DNA of 64,000 nucleotides from Hevea brasiliensis (GCF_030052815.1 NC_079496.1:2046001-2110000); one strand, 5' to 3'; shown: positions 21,733-33,273, counted from the stretch's first letter. Numbers and translations: made by a program. Notes: generated by a model from the sequence alone, not told the origin.

Positions 21733-24251
21733 CTAGTTTTCAGCCTTCTTACCAGTATCCTCCTCGGCTGAAGCATGAATTTCCTCATCTTTATCTTCAA
21801 CCTTGGGATCCTGGACGTCTTTAGCATCTGCTAGGCTATCCTGCAGCTGCATAAGTTCATAATGGATAAACCTAGTTGCTTGTATTGAGTCCCAAAAATA
21901 TCCGAGTGATGTCAGTAAGAAAAATTTGCAGGAAGAGGGCAAAAACAGAAAACTTACCCCTAAATTCTTCAGGCTAGTAGTAACATCTTCTTGTTGCTGC
22001 TGGAGTGTGTTCCTAAGTTCTTGAAATTCCTAGTTTTTATTCAAACAGGGATATATTTACCAAGAAATAACTCCTGAAAGAAAATCAGAATGGTGTTCTG
22101 AGAGCAACACTTACTGATCGAAGTTGCTCCACCTCAACATTCAATGATTTCTTCAATTCTGACAACTCCTGAATGAACAAAGAAAAAAATTTGAAGGAAC
22201 TCAATCCACCAAACTAAAGGGGTGAAATATATATTATCAGGGAATGGCCAGTACAGAATTAAAAGCATTAATATTCATTATTACCTGAACTAGTTTCTAA
22301 TTTTGTAGAAATACACTATGTACACCACCGGTAACCATTTATTCATCAAGGAGTCAGATTTATAAAACCACATTGAAAGAAGTAAACAAAAAAACAATGA
22401 AGGGTGAAACTGTGTGCTTTTCATCCCATAAAATAGTATATTCAGATTCAAACATTACCAAGAAAATAGGTGCATATTGGAGTCTATCTCTAGCAATGTT
22501 GCGTATTGCACATCAAGAAATTTGGTGCATATTGCGGTTGAAATTTTTACAAAATAGGCTAAGTGCCCAGGCAAGCGTTTAATAGTGAAACTCTTTCAAA
22601 AAAAAAAAAAAAAAAACCTCCATCCTGATGCACATTCATGGTCAGCAGAAGAAACTTACTTCAGAAACTTTAGTGTCCAAAGTACAATTATTTTGTACAA
22701 AAGATAATAAGAGAGCCTAACTCAGCTAAAAGGGTTGCAAAAGACTGTTAAAGACTAAGGAAACTAATCTCAAAGATAAAAGATTCCTATTAACATGAAG
22801 CCAATATATTGCTTCAAGTAAGAATGAAAGGCCTAACAAACTAACAGAACCCTTTAAAATTACCAAACTCAGCTTAGCTTAGTGGCTATTTTGACTGATC
22901 AGATTCTAAGCCCTAAGATTCTTGTCTTATTTAGAGATTTAACTAAAGCCATGGTTACTCCTTCCTACAGAGCCTGATAATGCAATATAAATTATTGCCT
23001 AACTGCAAGCCACCAGGCATCATTGATCCTGCCTACTTATTAACATTTTCCAATTGTCACAGATTCTTGCTAAGGCATATGCTACATCACCAAGTTTCCT
23101 ATCTCTACTCACTCCTCTCATATTAATACACTCAATTCAACCTTCATAGTCCACACAAGTGCTCCTGACCGTATCCCATTGTTCCCATCATCGCTGAAAC
23201 TATTTTCTAATTTATATCAAAAGTTGAAGCATCAGAATATTCAAAAGCAAAGTATACAAGCAATACTTACATCACGATAGATTTTCGCTTGAGTGTCAAG
23301 CTTTGAAGTCCAATTTTGCATATCCTAATACGCAATTAAAAATATACTCTCAATGATCAAAATCTAGCCAGTGCAAAATGCAATATATATTATTCCTTAA
23401 ATGCAAGGCACCAGGCATCTTTGATCCTGCCAACTTATCAACATTTTCCAATCAATTGTCACAAATTTTTGCTAAGGTCGATGCTACGTCACCAAATTTC
23501 TCCAATCTCTACACACTAGGCTCATATTGATACCCTCCATTCAACCTTCATATTTCATTACTCCTGATCGTATCCTACCGTCGCTGACACTATTTTCTAA
23601 TTTATATCAAAAACTATAAGCATGAGAATATTCAAAACCAAACTATAAACAAGCAATACTTACATTACGATAGATTTTCACTTGAGTGTCAAGCTTTGAT
23701 CTCCAATTTTGCATATCCTAATACGCAAATAAAAATATACTCTCAATGATCAAAATCTAGACAGTGCAAAACGAGAAAAAATCTAGGGGGAAAAAAGCTG
23801 AAACGATTTACCTGCTTTAAGCCTTGAATTCTACTGAGAAGCTCTGTTCTTGATTCATTTAATTCCTAATGACAAACAGTAACAACATTTCAACACCACT
23901 GTAGCTACTTTGTAAGCCCCAAAGAAAAATAAGATAAGCATTTCCAAAGACCCCAATGACAAAATACAAAATTTCATTTGACAGCAAAATAAATTTTCTT
24001 AGCAACCAAACAAATAATGCAAGAGAAAGCAAAATAAAGTGAAAATACCGCGATCTTCGAACCAATCGGAGTAATATTCTCCTTCTTCTGCAAAAAAAAA
24101 GAGAATCCAATCACTGAAATTCCCAAAGAAGGATTAAAATAAGTAGAAATGAAGAATTAGCCAGATCTAACTGTAGAAAAATAGAGGGGGAGAGTACAGG
24201 AGCCAGAGGAGCAGGAGAAGGAAGAGGAGTGGAGGAATCGGAATTGGCCAT
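21733..24251 (-). CDS. Small coiled-coil protein of unknown function, 8 coding exons
   Basis: Exons in order: 24251-24198, 24087-24049, 23865-23812, 23717-23664, 23324-23271, 22168-22115, 22029-21958, 21846-21733, giving 164 residues. Every intron is GT-AG and phase 0. The protein starts with a Ser/Pro-rich stretch (MANSDSSTPLPSPAPLAP), then a charged helical part rich in Leu, Glu, Lys and Gln that should form a coiled coil (about 32-127), and an acidic Asp/Glu tail ending GKKAEN. Five coding exons (1, 3, 4, 5, 6) are exactly 54 nt. Exons 4 and 5 are near-identical copies (DMQNWRSKLDTQVKIYRN and DMQNWTSKLDTQAKIYRD) lying in tandem 400-bp duplicates. The last acceptor was chosen because it is in frame; other AGs upstream are possible. 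I do not recognise the family. The start lies 1.3 kb from the divergent VAMP gene. Confidence 0.78.
22980..23379. repeat. Tandem segmental duplication, copy B (contains exon 5)
   Basis: This copy directly abuts copy A at 23380-23772. Shared landmarks in the same order are CACCAGGCATC, TTGATCCTGCC, ACTATTTTCTAATTTATATC, the 54-nt exon with both splice sites, and ACTCTCAATGATCAAAATC. Copy B carries an extra stretch near 23090-23180. Confidence 0.92.
23380..23772. repeat. Tandem segmental duplication, copy A (contains exon 4)
   Basis: The partner of 22980-23379. By eye the two copies agree at most positions including the intron parts, so the duplication is more recent than the gene family itself. 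Exon and splice sites are intact in both. Confidence 0.92.
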
Positions 24252-25542
24252 TTTTTGGATCGATTAAATCGGGTTTTCGATGGATTTAATGAAGAGGTGG
24301 TTTTGAAGCTTAAAACTTTATTAAAAAAAGGAGATTTGACTAACGTTGTCTAAACTTTAAGAATGAATATAGCTGAGCAAACAAACTCAAGAACTCAAAT
24401 TTGAATTTTGTGTTTAAGGATGCGTTTGGGCGGGCAAAAAAAAAAAGAAAAGAGCGATTTTGTGATATCACGATGAGAGCGTTTGATTATGGAGGAGCAC
24501 GCGTGGGCCCTGATTCTGAAATTTCAAATGATTTATGATGGATTGGATTTGGATCCGATCCGGTCTTCTTAAGTGGGCCCATTAGATTATAATTATAATT
24601 ACATTATAATTAGTGTTTCAAAGAATTAAAAAAAAAGTAAAGCGAAATCCTTTCGCCGAAAGGCAGCGTAGAGATCACACCGCGTATTCGGGCCGTTTAT
24701 TCACGCCGTAAAACGTTAAGTGTCGCATTATCATGTGTAATTACCCTTATACCCTGAATTGACCATACGCTATCACGCATCTAAATCAAATTTGTTGAAA
24801 CAAAGACTGTCATTTCACAATCACAGCATTTTGATATCATTATCGCCTGTCCAATTACTCCACTTGCGATACATTCAATAATTATTCATTAATCTTTATA
24901 TTAATTAAAATTTTAGTGGTTCGCATTTACGTGAAGTATTCTGCTAGAATACGTCGTCGTTTATTTCTATGGATTGGGGGGAAATAACTTAGTCTTTTGG
25001 TGCGAAGTTAGATTAATAATACTCTCTTTATGTTAGAGGATATTTAATTTAATTACTTATTTTTAATTTATGAATTAAATTAAAAATTAGTAATTAATTA
25101 TTTAATAAAATTAATTAAAAAAATTTTAAATAATTTAAATATTTAATTAAAAAGTTTTAAAAAATAATTTAATTTATTAAATTATAAAATAATATATAAT
25201 TAAAATAATATAATTTTTTACTTAATTAAAAAAAATTTTAAATACTTAAATAAATCTAATTTTTAACTTATTTTAATTAAATTTTTTTAATCCATAAATC
25301 AAACGAAACACTCTCATAAAACTTAAACTTAGTACATAATAGATATACTCTTTCTTCCCATCAAAGAAAATACGGGGCCAAACGCGGCATAGCAAACGCT
25401 AACGTAGAAGTTAAAACCAGAACAACCTCGCTAAGTACTCTCTCTCTCTCTCTCTCTCTCTCCCCGGTGTCTTGTCTAATCCTGTTGCTCAAATCTTTGT
25501 CTTCCAGCTCGGCCCGAGCTGACTCAGTTCAACTCAATAAAA
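24252..25542. promoter_or_regulatory. Shared upstream region of two divergent genes
   Basis: 1.29 kb separates the ATG of the coiled-coil gene (-) from the ATG of the VAMP gene (+). The part next to VAMP has a (CT)n tract in its probable 5' UTR. A 300-bp AT-rich block at about 25025-25325, whose ends TTAGAGGATATTT and AACACTCTCATAA may be degenerate inverted ends, could be a MITE. A GC-richer piece at 24640-24800 has no evident gene. Confidence 0.45.
25437..25462 (+). repeat. (CT)n tract in the VAMP 5' region
   Basis: About 13 CT units 80 bp upstream of the VAMP ATG, a common feature of plant 5' UTRs. Confidence 0.95.
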
Positions 25543-28095
25543 ATGAGTCAGGAATCGTTCATTTACAGCTTCGTCGCCAGAGGCACCATGATTTTGGCCG
25601 AGTACACCGAGTTCACCGGGAACTTCCCGGCGATTGCAGCTCAGTGTCTTCAGAGATTGCCTTCTTCTAATGACAAGTTTACCTACAATTGTGACCACCA
25701 CACCTTCAATTTTCTCGTTGAGGACGGTTATGGTAATTTAATTTTTCTCTGCAGTTTTCTTTTTCCGTTTGTTTTTTTCCCCTAGGGAAATAAGTTAACA
25801 AAGTGAAGAATTCAATTCTGAATGGATCTAGTTTGAAAACCTGCGTTTAGTTTTGGATTTACTTGGTTCGAGGCTAAAGTCCCATTAGTTGGATTTTTGT
25901 TTCTTTTTAATTTTTTGCTTATTTGCTGATTCAGCGTTTGGTTTCCGAGAAAACTTCTCAAAAGGAAGCTGTTTGTTTACTACTGGTCAGATTAAGGTAG
26001 ATGGACTTTTAGGTCCAAGTTGGAGTATCTAATTTCCATGCAAGGAAAACGTAAATAGTATAAATTATCGGAATTCAAAGGCTAACGCAGTTTGTATTTA
26101 TGTATGGTAGAGATGTTTATTACCTGAAGGCATGAATATAATTAATCCAGGTTCCAAAGTTTTATATATGTCCACTAAGAATAATGAGGGATTTCTTCTA
26201 GAATTTTTCTGTAAATTTATGTGTCAGAATGAATGGAGGCTATGGATCTTAATTTCGACAAATTGCCACTGACACTACATCATGTGGTGAGTTGGCATGA
26301 TTTAAAATTGTCTTATGAGAAAATTTAAAGGTGAAAATTCAGTAATCTCTTGGCTTGGCTTTGGATGGTTCAATTACATGATTGATTTTTTTAATTGTTG
26401 AATATGGAGGCTGTGATTAGGCTGTATAGAGGAATCAGAATGGAATCTATCCATACTCTTTCAGGCAAGTTTCTTAAATATTCCATGCTTTGGATTTGAG
26501 TTATTAGTTCCTGGTTGAACCCATCATTGCTAAAGGTTAGCCCCTTGGGGTTGGAAGAACAACATTGGGATTGCTACGAACTTTTACGCTTCATATGTAT
26601 TTTAGGTTGACATATTTTATTGGCAATTTCTTCACTTCAAATAATCTTACGGTCCATTTGGATAGATAAGAAATAAATTAAGGGTGTTTGAATTCCGCAT
26701 TAAAGTTGGTGTTTATGATTTTTCACATGAAAAATGAATTAAATTCACCTTTATTTCAAATGCACACCTATCTAAATTGACCCTCATACAAAATGATTTC
26801 CTTGAGGGGATGAATGGTTCTAGGTTTTAGCTATATGTTACAAATTATGTGTGTTTAGTTGTGATTTGAGAGAAGTGATGAGTAATGTGCTTGGTGAATT
26901 TATACACACCATTATATATATCTTTAGTCATTCTGCTATTCAATGCAAGTGATTTTAGTAGTTGAGTCACAATAGTTGTAGCTGCAACCATTAGTAATAT
27001 ACTCTACAGATATTAATGAACCTTTTATTTATCTGGTTTTTGCATAAAGGAATTACTTTCAAATCATATTGCGGAAAGTTTTAATGCTTCTACCTCTTGA
27101 TATTATGCTTTCTGCTATTTGCAGCATATTGTGTTGTCGCAAAAGAATCTGTTAGCAAACAGATTTCTATTGCTTTTTTGGAACGCATGAAAGCAGACTT
27201 CAAGAAAAGATATGGGGGTGGTAAAGCGGACACAGCTATTGCCAAGAGTCTCAACAAGGAGTTTGGGTATGTGCATCTATGGAAGTCTATCAAGTATTAT
27301 ACCACTGAAAAATAAAAAAAATAAAAAAAACAAAAGAGGAGAAAAAAGAAGAAAAAGGAAATATGAATTATTTTTAATAATTTTAGGACCAGAATGTAAG
27401 GTAGTATGATTTCCTTTTTCAGGCCAATTATGAAAGAGCACATGAAATATATTATTGATCATGCTGAAGAAATTGAGAAACTATTAAAAGTGAAGGCTCA
27501 AGTTTCAGAAGTTAAAAGTATAATGTTAGGGAATATTGACAAGGTATGTGAATTATACTGGATAAGACGCATGGTCGGTTTAGCTAATAGCTTCCTTTTT
27601 TAGTGCATATTTCAGATGACTCCTTACAAACATTAAATCCTTTCTTCTGTATTTCATTCTCTAGAATCCTTTCTTTCTTCTGTATTTCATTCTCTAGAAT
27701 CCTTTCTTCTGTTTCACTTTTGTTTGTATCAATCAAGCAAAATGAGTGTTTGCTTTTAATGCTTAGTTGAACCCATTTTCATTTTTCAGGTAATTGATAG
27801 GGGTGAGACCATAACAACTCTTGCTGACAAAACTGAGAATTTACGTGATCAGGTAGTTTAACTGGATGCATGAGCAGAGTAAATTCTTCTGTGACTTTTC
27901 CTCTGATAACTAGTGCTTGACAGGTTTCTTTGTTGTGAAATTCAGGCCCAAGCATACAAGAAACAGGGGACACAGATCCGACGGAAAATGTGGTATCAGA
28001 ACATGAAGATTAAGTTGGTTGTTCTCGGAATCATGTTACTTCTGGTTCTCATAATCTGGCTTTCCATTTGCCATGGATTTGATTGCACGAACTAG
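25543..28095 (+). CDS. VAMP724: R-SNARE of the VAMP72 group (VAMP724-like), 5 exons
   Basis: Exons: 25543-25732, 27125-27266, 27423-27543, 27790-27852, 27946-28095, giving 221 residues, the usual VAMP72 length. The protein is a tail-anchored vesicle SNARE acting in fusion of secretory or endosomal vesicles with the plasma membrane. Residues 1 to about 115 form the longin domain ([31 protein letters not shown], then [20 protein letters not shown]). The SNARE helix covers about 125-185, with the zero-layer Arg155 in VIDRGE. Residues 194-214 are the C-terminal membrane anchor ([16 protein letters not shown]), followed by a short lumenal tail. The N-terminal MSQESF and [10 protein letters not shown] fit VAMP724 better than VAMP721/722. 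All introns are GT-AG and phases match; intron 1 is 1.39 kb and contains a MITE. Confidence 0.96.
26651..26782. mobile_element. Probable MITE in VAMP intron 1
   Basis: GGTCCATTTGGATAG at the left and CTATCTAAATTGACC at the right are inverted copies with two mismatches, 132 bp apart end to end. The interior is also partly self-complementary (ATGATTTTTCACATG / TGAAAAATGAATT). No convincing target duplication is visible. Confidence 0.55.
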
Positions 28096-28872
28096 TAATT
28101 CCTCAGCATATACAGATCTCAGGTGCACTCATATACAAGAAAGTCACACAACAATTTGTGTTCAACAGGGGGAAGTTTTGGTTCTGTCAAAGTTGTTTCT
28201 TACCTTCTTAACGAACCAGCATCAGGAAGTTTGAGAACTGTCTGGTGAGGGGGAGCTGTCTTATGTGCTGTACTGTCTGCATCAAATATTACAGGGAATT
28301 CGTTTCATCTTTATTTTCTTTTTTGCCCTTAATTTCATATAGGAATAAAATTTGATTAAGCAATCCATTACCTCCTTCCCCCCCTTTTTACCCCTCCTCC
28401 CTTTTCTTTCCTTTCCATCCAGACCTCGACCCATGGGCGCAGGCTACAGCCAGCCCACCTTGCAAAGTCTATTAATCAACGCCCTCACGGGGAGCTAGAT
28501 ATCCACCTTTGTTTTTTGTTTATTACTTCTGAAAAAAAAAAAAAAGAAAAAAAAAGAAAAGAAAAAGAGCAAGTTAATCAAAATAGAGCCTTAGTTATTC
28601 CAATGCATATGAGAATTACTAAGCAATGCCTATTTGAAATCAAGTATTGCATCATCCATGAATATGAAAATAATCATGTGATTTAGGTTAAGTATCAGAT
28701 TCAATGAAAAGGGAAGGAGCTACATAATTCATGAGAGAGAGAGAGATCAAATATCCTGCCTTGATGGACTAAACAGTTAATTAATTGATCCAAAGATAAC
28801 CATAAGTATCCCAAAAAAATAATACTTAGATTAGGAAAAAGATGTTAGGGAATGATTTGAATGTCAAGTGTT
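28096..28872 (+). other. VAMP 3' UTR and spacer
   Basis: The 3' UTR probably ends shortly after AATAAA at 28344-28349. The rest has a pyrimidine-rich block (28375-28430), an A-rich run (28530-28570) and no gene. Confidence 0.6.
28344..28349 (+). terminator. Polyadenylation signal of the VAMP gene
   Basis: AATAAA about 250 bp after the stop codon, the best candidate in the 3' flank. Confidence 0.5.
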
Positions 28873-29275
28873 TCTATTCTTGTATTTCCCTCATTCATCG
28901 TTCTGGCTGGCAAGGTACAAGAAACAAAGCTCTTGGATTTGGAAGGGTCTTCTAGCAGGCAGGGACGTGTTAAAGGATGTCTTTCGGATGAACATTGGGG
29001 ATGGTACTTCCACTTTAATATGGGAAGATCCGTGGGTTCTTGTAATTAAGAATTTTCGAGTTTCTCGGCCAGCTCACTGTCCTCAAAACATCAATATTGT
29101 GGCAGATCTTATTGACCATGATAGGTTGGAATGGCGCTCAGATTTGATCACCGGTTTGTTCAGTCTTGATCATGCTAATGCCATTGTTTCCATTCCTATG
29201 GCTCCAAGAGGGACCATGACACATTAATATGGCATTTTGAGAATTCTAGAAGATACTTAATCAAGTAGGATTATA
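28873..29275 (+). pseudogene. L1-type LINE fragment (C-terminal region after the RT)
   Basis: The frame reads WIWKGLLAGRDVLKD, then IGDGTSTLIWEDPW, and SLDHANAIVSIP. This is the region between the reverse transcriptase and the zf-RVT-like end of plant L1 elements. After GTMTH a one-base frame change leads on to LIWHFENSRRYLIK. The fragment lacks the RT and any tail, and lies just outside the X retrotransposon. Confidence 0.8.
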
Positions 29276-29319
29276 AAAGCTTGGTGAATAAGGAGTTGAG
29301 TTTAAATAGAGGAAATAAC

Positions 29320-29737
29320 TATAAAAGGGACCCGTGGTAAGGCGTGAGGTAAAATATTATCCATTAGAATTATATAAAGTGTATCAGGTAATACTCAAGA
29401 AAGATGGTGGAGTCATAATGGTCTCACTTAAGTACCACATCCTTAGACAATATTTCCTAAACATGCACTTCATACAATCCTAATAAAATTAAACCACTGG
29501 TAAGTACCGTCTTTCCATAATATTACCACGTTACTAAGGATTTATGCCACGAAGGTATAGATAGATAGGAGTCACCACACAGATAATAAACGTGACATAT
29601 TCAGTATTTCTTCCAAGGGTCATGGATGGTAACTTACTCCTTACATAGTTTCCACAGCCGTCATTACCATAGCCCAATGTCTAAGTTCGGGATAGTGGGT
29701 ACGTAAGGGGAAGGTGTTAGGCACCTCTTAAGCCTGG
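29320..29737 (-). repeat. X 3' LTR, terminal part
   Basis: Homologous and collinear with 63328-63745 (the X 5' LTR), for example TGGTAAGTACCGTCTT and ACTTACTCCTT in both. The start TATAAAAGGG corresponds to TGTAAAAGAG of the other copy, so the terminal TG has mutated. The differences between the two LTR copies are frequent by eye, so X is old. The LTR is interrupted at 29737. Confidence 0.85.
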
Positions 29738-29866
29738 TGTCGACACCATATTTTGGCTGATCACGGAAGTCAATGAACTTTGAAAATTGATCCCCAACCA
29801 ACATTCTTTGGTTACAAGTGACTCGACCAGGAAATAAATCGATCCCGCATCTAGTCGATTGCTTTT

Positions 29867-29999
29867 TGATCTCTCGTTAAAGGAGATCAAACCAATATCA
29901 GGTCTCCATGCCATCCAATCTCATTTCTGATCTCTCGTCAAAGGAGATCAAACCAATATCAGGTCTCCATGCCATCCAGTCTTATTTTCGATCTCTCTT
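29867..29999. repeat. 61-bp tandem duplication near the LTR start
   Basis: TGATCTCTCG(T)(T/C)AAAGGAG to CCATGCCATCCA occurs twice in direct succession, with the start of a third copy (CGATCTCTCTTTAC). Confidence 0.9.
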
Positions 30000-30340
30000 T
30001 ACAAATATTGTGGAAAATTGTTTAATAAAGTTAAGGTTTCAGTCCGACTTAATGGTGATTCCAATCTTAAGAATTCAAATCAAGTTTCCAATTTTAATGA
30101 TCTAAAGTTCTACTCGGTGTTTGGTCTCGACTTAGGCCGATCTCATGGTTACAAAGTAGTTCCGACCTCTTATACTTAGATTAATAATCGCTTTTAAGTT
30201 TGATGTTCTAATATGTTCAAACAATCAAACACTCATACAATTAGGATACTTTCTGATCTCATCAAGAAATTGAATAAAAGAGATTTCATTTCATCTCAAA
30301 ATAAAAGTACAAGTCATTCGGTTGGAGGGTCACCCCCAGC

Positions 30341-31216
30341 CTATTCTACATTAACATTTCGCTCATTCTCTCCCTCTCTCTCGGTTTCCTCCTTGCTCCC
30401 TTCTTCGTCTCTGGGAGCAAGATCCACCATCCAAGAGAAGTCTTCCTCAGGATAACGCCTCTCGAGCTCGGCCAGAAGATCGCTGTGTGCATTCACATAA
30501 GCACCAGCTTCCTTCGTCACAACCTCTTCTTCCTTCGCTTTGAGCTCCTCAGTAAGGCGAGCGACGTCGGCAGTTCGGAGAGACCTAGCTTCCCCAAGTT
30601 CACGAGCCTGTTCGGCCAGCTTATCCTCATAGGATTTCATCCGACCTTCGATTTCAGTAATATAGTCTTGGGCGGATGAAAGTTGTGCTCGGGCGGAAGC
30701 TGCGTCCTGGACCGCTTTTAGAATCTCCTGCCTCAGAAGATGAGCCTTTTCCCTGATTATGTGCTGATTCACCAGGCTCTCTATGCTCAAACTCATCATC
30801 TGAGCCAGAAGATCATCGATGCTACCCGAGGTCAGCCTGTTTCGGTCCTCCTGGAGGCATATGGTAGCACCCAGAACTTTGGCCAAGCCCGGATTCTCCC
30901 GAACAGATCAGTTCTTCTCCAGAGAATGAATGAGGACTTGGGCACCACGAGAAAGGATCCTTATAGTAGGTTGGGAAGACCCCCCTTCCGCACTTGAAGG
31001 AACAGGTGGAGGTGGTGGCTCTTCTTGTCAAGGGGGAGAAGGAGCTACCTCTACTTCTGGGACCGATTGTCCCGAAGGTCGGGACGAGTCTCACGACACT
31101 TCTCCTGAATCCCGCCTTGGCGTCTATGATGCCGCGGCGATCTTCATTTCTTTTACCTTCCGGGAGACTTCTCTTTTCCACTTGTGGCTCTCCTTTGTGC
31201 CTTCGCCTCCAGCCAT
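30341..31216 (-). pseudogene. Antisense gag-like/coiled-coil ORF in the giant LTR
   Basis: From ATG at 31216 one frame runs to the stop at 30341 with four in-frame stops in its first third. The last 181 codons (30886-30341) are open. The N-terminal part is basic (MAGGEGTKES, WKREVSRK); the open part is a long Ala/Glu/Leu/Arg-rich coiled coil (SAQDYITEIEGR, MKSYEDKLAEQARELGE), ending in an acidic tail. Coiled-coil ORFs of this type occur next to the putative gypsy-type domain in plant Tat-related elements. The four stops are TAG and TGA, the types made by C-to-T change at methylated sites. It lies just downstream (minus strand) of the 31269-32162 frame, possibly one spliced gene. Confidence 0.6.
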
Positions 31217-31268
31217 TTCTGTACAGAAAAACAGTTAGTGAGATTACCTAAATCAGGAGACTAAAGAT

Positions 31269-32162
31269 TTAAATTATATCAGTCTTGGGTCCGAGGTCAG
31301 AGAGCTGCAGTTCATAGTCTTTATTGGCGATCATCCGCATTAGCCACCATCTCAGTTCCGCCATAACAGCGTATAAGTACGAATACTTGTGAGTGGCCGC
31401 CTGATCCTTCAATTTCATTACCGTGGCACCCTCGTCCCTACTCAGGGCGACCTTCTTTGGAATTGATGGACCCGGATATTGCCAGCTACATGGAAAACCT
31501 TCAAAACCATTCGAAATCTTGCTCTTCAACATAAAGAAGCGATTCTTCCAATTCTTCAGTGAAGAGGAGAGATCGGTAAAAAGCCCACAGTGCGGTTTGG
31601 CTTGGAAGAACCAATACTCGTCATCCTTTCGATGAGTAAGTCTATGTAGCTCGGCAAAAACCTTTGCTGTAGGCTCGAGCTTTTTGGCTCAGCATAAGCC
31701 TCTAAAAGCCATCAGAATTCGCCATGTGTTCGGATGTACTTGGGCTATACATACGTGGTGGAACTTCAGAACGTCCTTGAAGAAGTCGTTAAGGGGAAAT
31801 CGAAGCCCGGCTTTTAATTGCTCTTTATATACCATGATTGCATCATTTTCTTCAAAGAAGTGATCGATTCGGAGATTGCCATGGCATCTGATAAGCTCGT
31901 ACGAGTCAGTCCGAAGGTTGTACTCTTGACTAATGAATTGCAGATTGATTTTTTAGAGGACTGATAGCAACTCATCAACGGGAAGATTTTCTCTCCCAGA
32001 GGAAGGTGTCCATCTTGATTGTGCTGCTTGACTATGGTCTGAAGCAGAGTTCGTAGGAGGCTCAGGTCGCCAACTTAGCTTGATCACCTCGACTTCGTTC
32101 GACGTCCAAGAAATATGGACAAAAGGGGGGCTCGCCGCTCTCTGACCCTCGGCGTCGCTCAT
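31269..32162 (-). pseudogene. Antisense ORF resembling the putative gypsy-type transposon domain (PF04195-like)
   Basis: One continuous frame of 298 codons from ATG 32162 to TAA 31269, broken by in-frame stops at 31955 (TAA) and 31691 (TGA). Recognisable blocks are YELIRCHGNLRIDHFFEEND, GLRFPLNDFFKDVL, HPNTWRILMAFRGLC and EYWFFQAKP. This is the pattern of the plant domain called putative gypsy-type transposon, which is found in antisense or extra genes of Tat-lineage elements. A TATA-like box at 32318-32325 lies 155 bp upstream. The assignment rests on remembered family pattern, not on a search. Confidence 0.65.
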
Positions 32163-32317
32163 TTTCAAAGAAATAAAAGAAGTTTAACTAAGATAAAGAT
32201 TAAAACCCTTACCGAAATGTGATCAGTGCCGGAAAAACTTGAAGAAACGAGAGAATTTTGAAGTTGCTAGCAAAGTGCTGAAAGTGGCATAAGGGAGCAA
32301 CTGATTGACCCTCTCCC

Positions 32318-32325
32318 TATTTATA
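32318..32325 (-). promoter_or_regulatory. TATA box of the antisense gene
   Basis: TATAAATA on the minus strand in the context GGGTATAAATAGGGAGAGG, 155 bp upstream of the ATG at 32162. Confidence 0.6.
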
Positions 32326-32768
32326 CCCGTCTGAGCATTTAATGCTCATGAAGTCCCAAGCGGCGCTTCGGTTAGCGGAATCAACCCGCTTTCTTGACAC
32401 ATCACTGGAAAGTTCTAGAAACACCATAATAAAATCGAATAAAATGAGATCGGCTAGCTGGGATTATCAAATTGTGCGAATTTTCAGAGCTGCAGATCGG
32501 CTAATGACGATTTAGTTAGGGATCAGATCGGATATGCACATTAGAGATCGGAAAATAACCAATGCAATAATTAAATAATAACCTTCAAATAAAATTTCAT
32601 TTCATTTCCAAAAGGTTAGATTACATCATTTGGGCGATCTCAAGAAATCGGATTACATCATTAAGAGAACCTTTAAAGGTCAGATTATATCATTTGGGCG
32701 ATCTCTAAAGATCGGCACTACATCCTACCTAGTAAGGACCTATGTCAAAGCTTAGTCTTGTGGCTGAA

Positions 32769-33182
32769 TCAAAAGATGTGTTTGATCAGAAAGCCAACCA
32801 CAGGCATTGGATAGATGTGCAGCTCAGATCGAGTGACTATGACTCTCATGATGGTGAGTGGAGTCATCATCGATGTCATCGACCAGAACCGAGCTGCAGT
32901 CGGGACGCCCGATGTGGTGAGGAGCCAAATGAACTTCAAGAGGGGGTCACCGACATTAAGATTGAAATTAGCAGTACTCTTGCCCGAGATCGGCACACCA
33001 ATTATACTGGTGGACCGATTTGAGATAGGCATGATCGTTGTTTTCGATCCTGATCGATAAATTAGTCCGGTTCCTTCACTGTCATCAGATATTGTTCTCA
33101 TGTTTCTCCGATCGCTGGGATCGTAAATTTTCAGTCGATGAGCAAAGAAAATAGTCGGAAAAAAATCAAAAGCAGTCACCAT
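32769..33182 (-). CDS. Antisense ORF of unknown function in the LTR U3
   Basis: An unbroken frame of 137 codons starting MVTAFDFFPTIFFAHRLKIY and ending VVGFLIKHIF. It is weakly hydrophobic, with no motif I recognise. A TATA-like string (TTATATATATGC on the minus strand, near 33274-33283) lies about 95 bp upstream of the ATG. The context CTGAGCATTTA beside this TATA is also present beside the TATA at 32318, so the two promoters may be duplicates. It could be a real short gene of the element or chance; the + strand frames over it are shadows. Confidence 0.35.
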   Translation of the reverse strand: MVTAFDFFPTIFFAHRLKIYDPSDRRNMRTISDDSEGTGLIYRSGSKTTIMPISNRSTSIIGVPISGKSTANFNLNVGDPLLKFIWLLTTSGVPTAARFWSMTSMMTPLTIMRVIVTRSELHIYPMPVVGFLIKHIF

Positions 33183-33273
33183 AATCGAAATTGTCACCGG
33201 AGAAGCTATAACAGGAGAAATGGAGAAATGGAAGGAGGAGAAATGAAGTGTGGAGGAGTTTTCTCGCTGGTGC

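Noticed and set aside
32742..33060. + strand frames opposite the 137-codon antisense ORF
   Set aside because: Their codons mirror the antisense frame; the TATA placement favours the minus strand.
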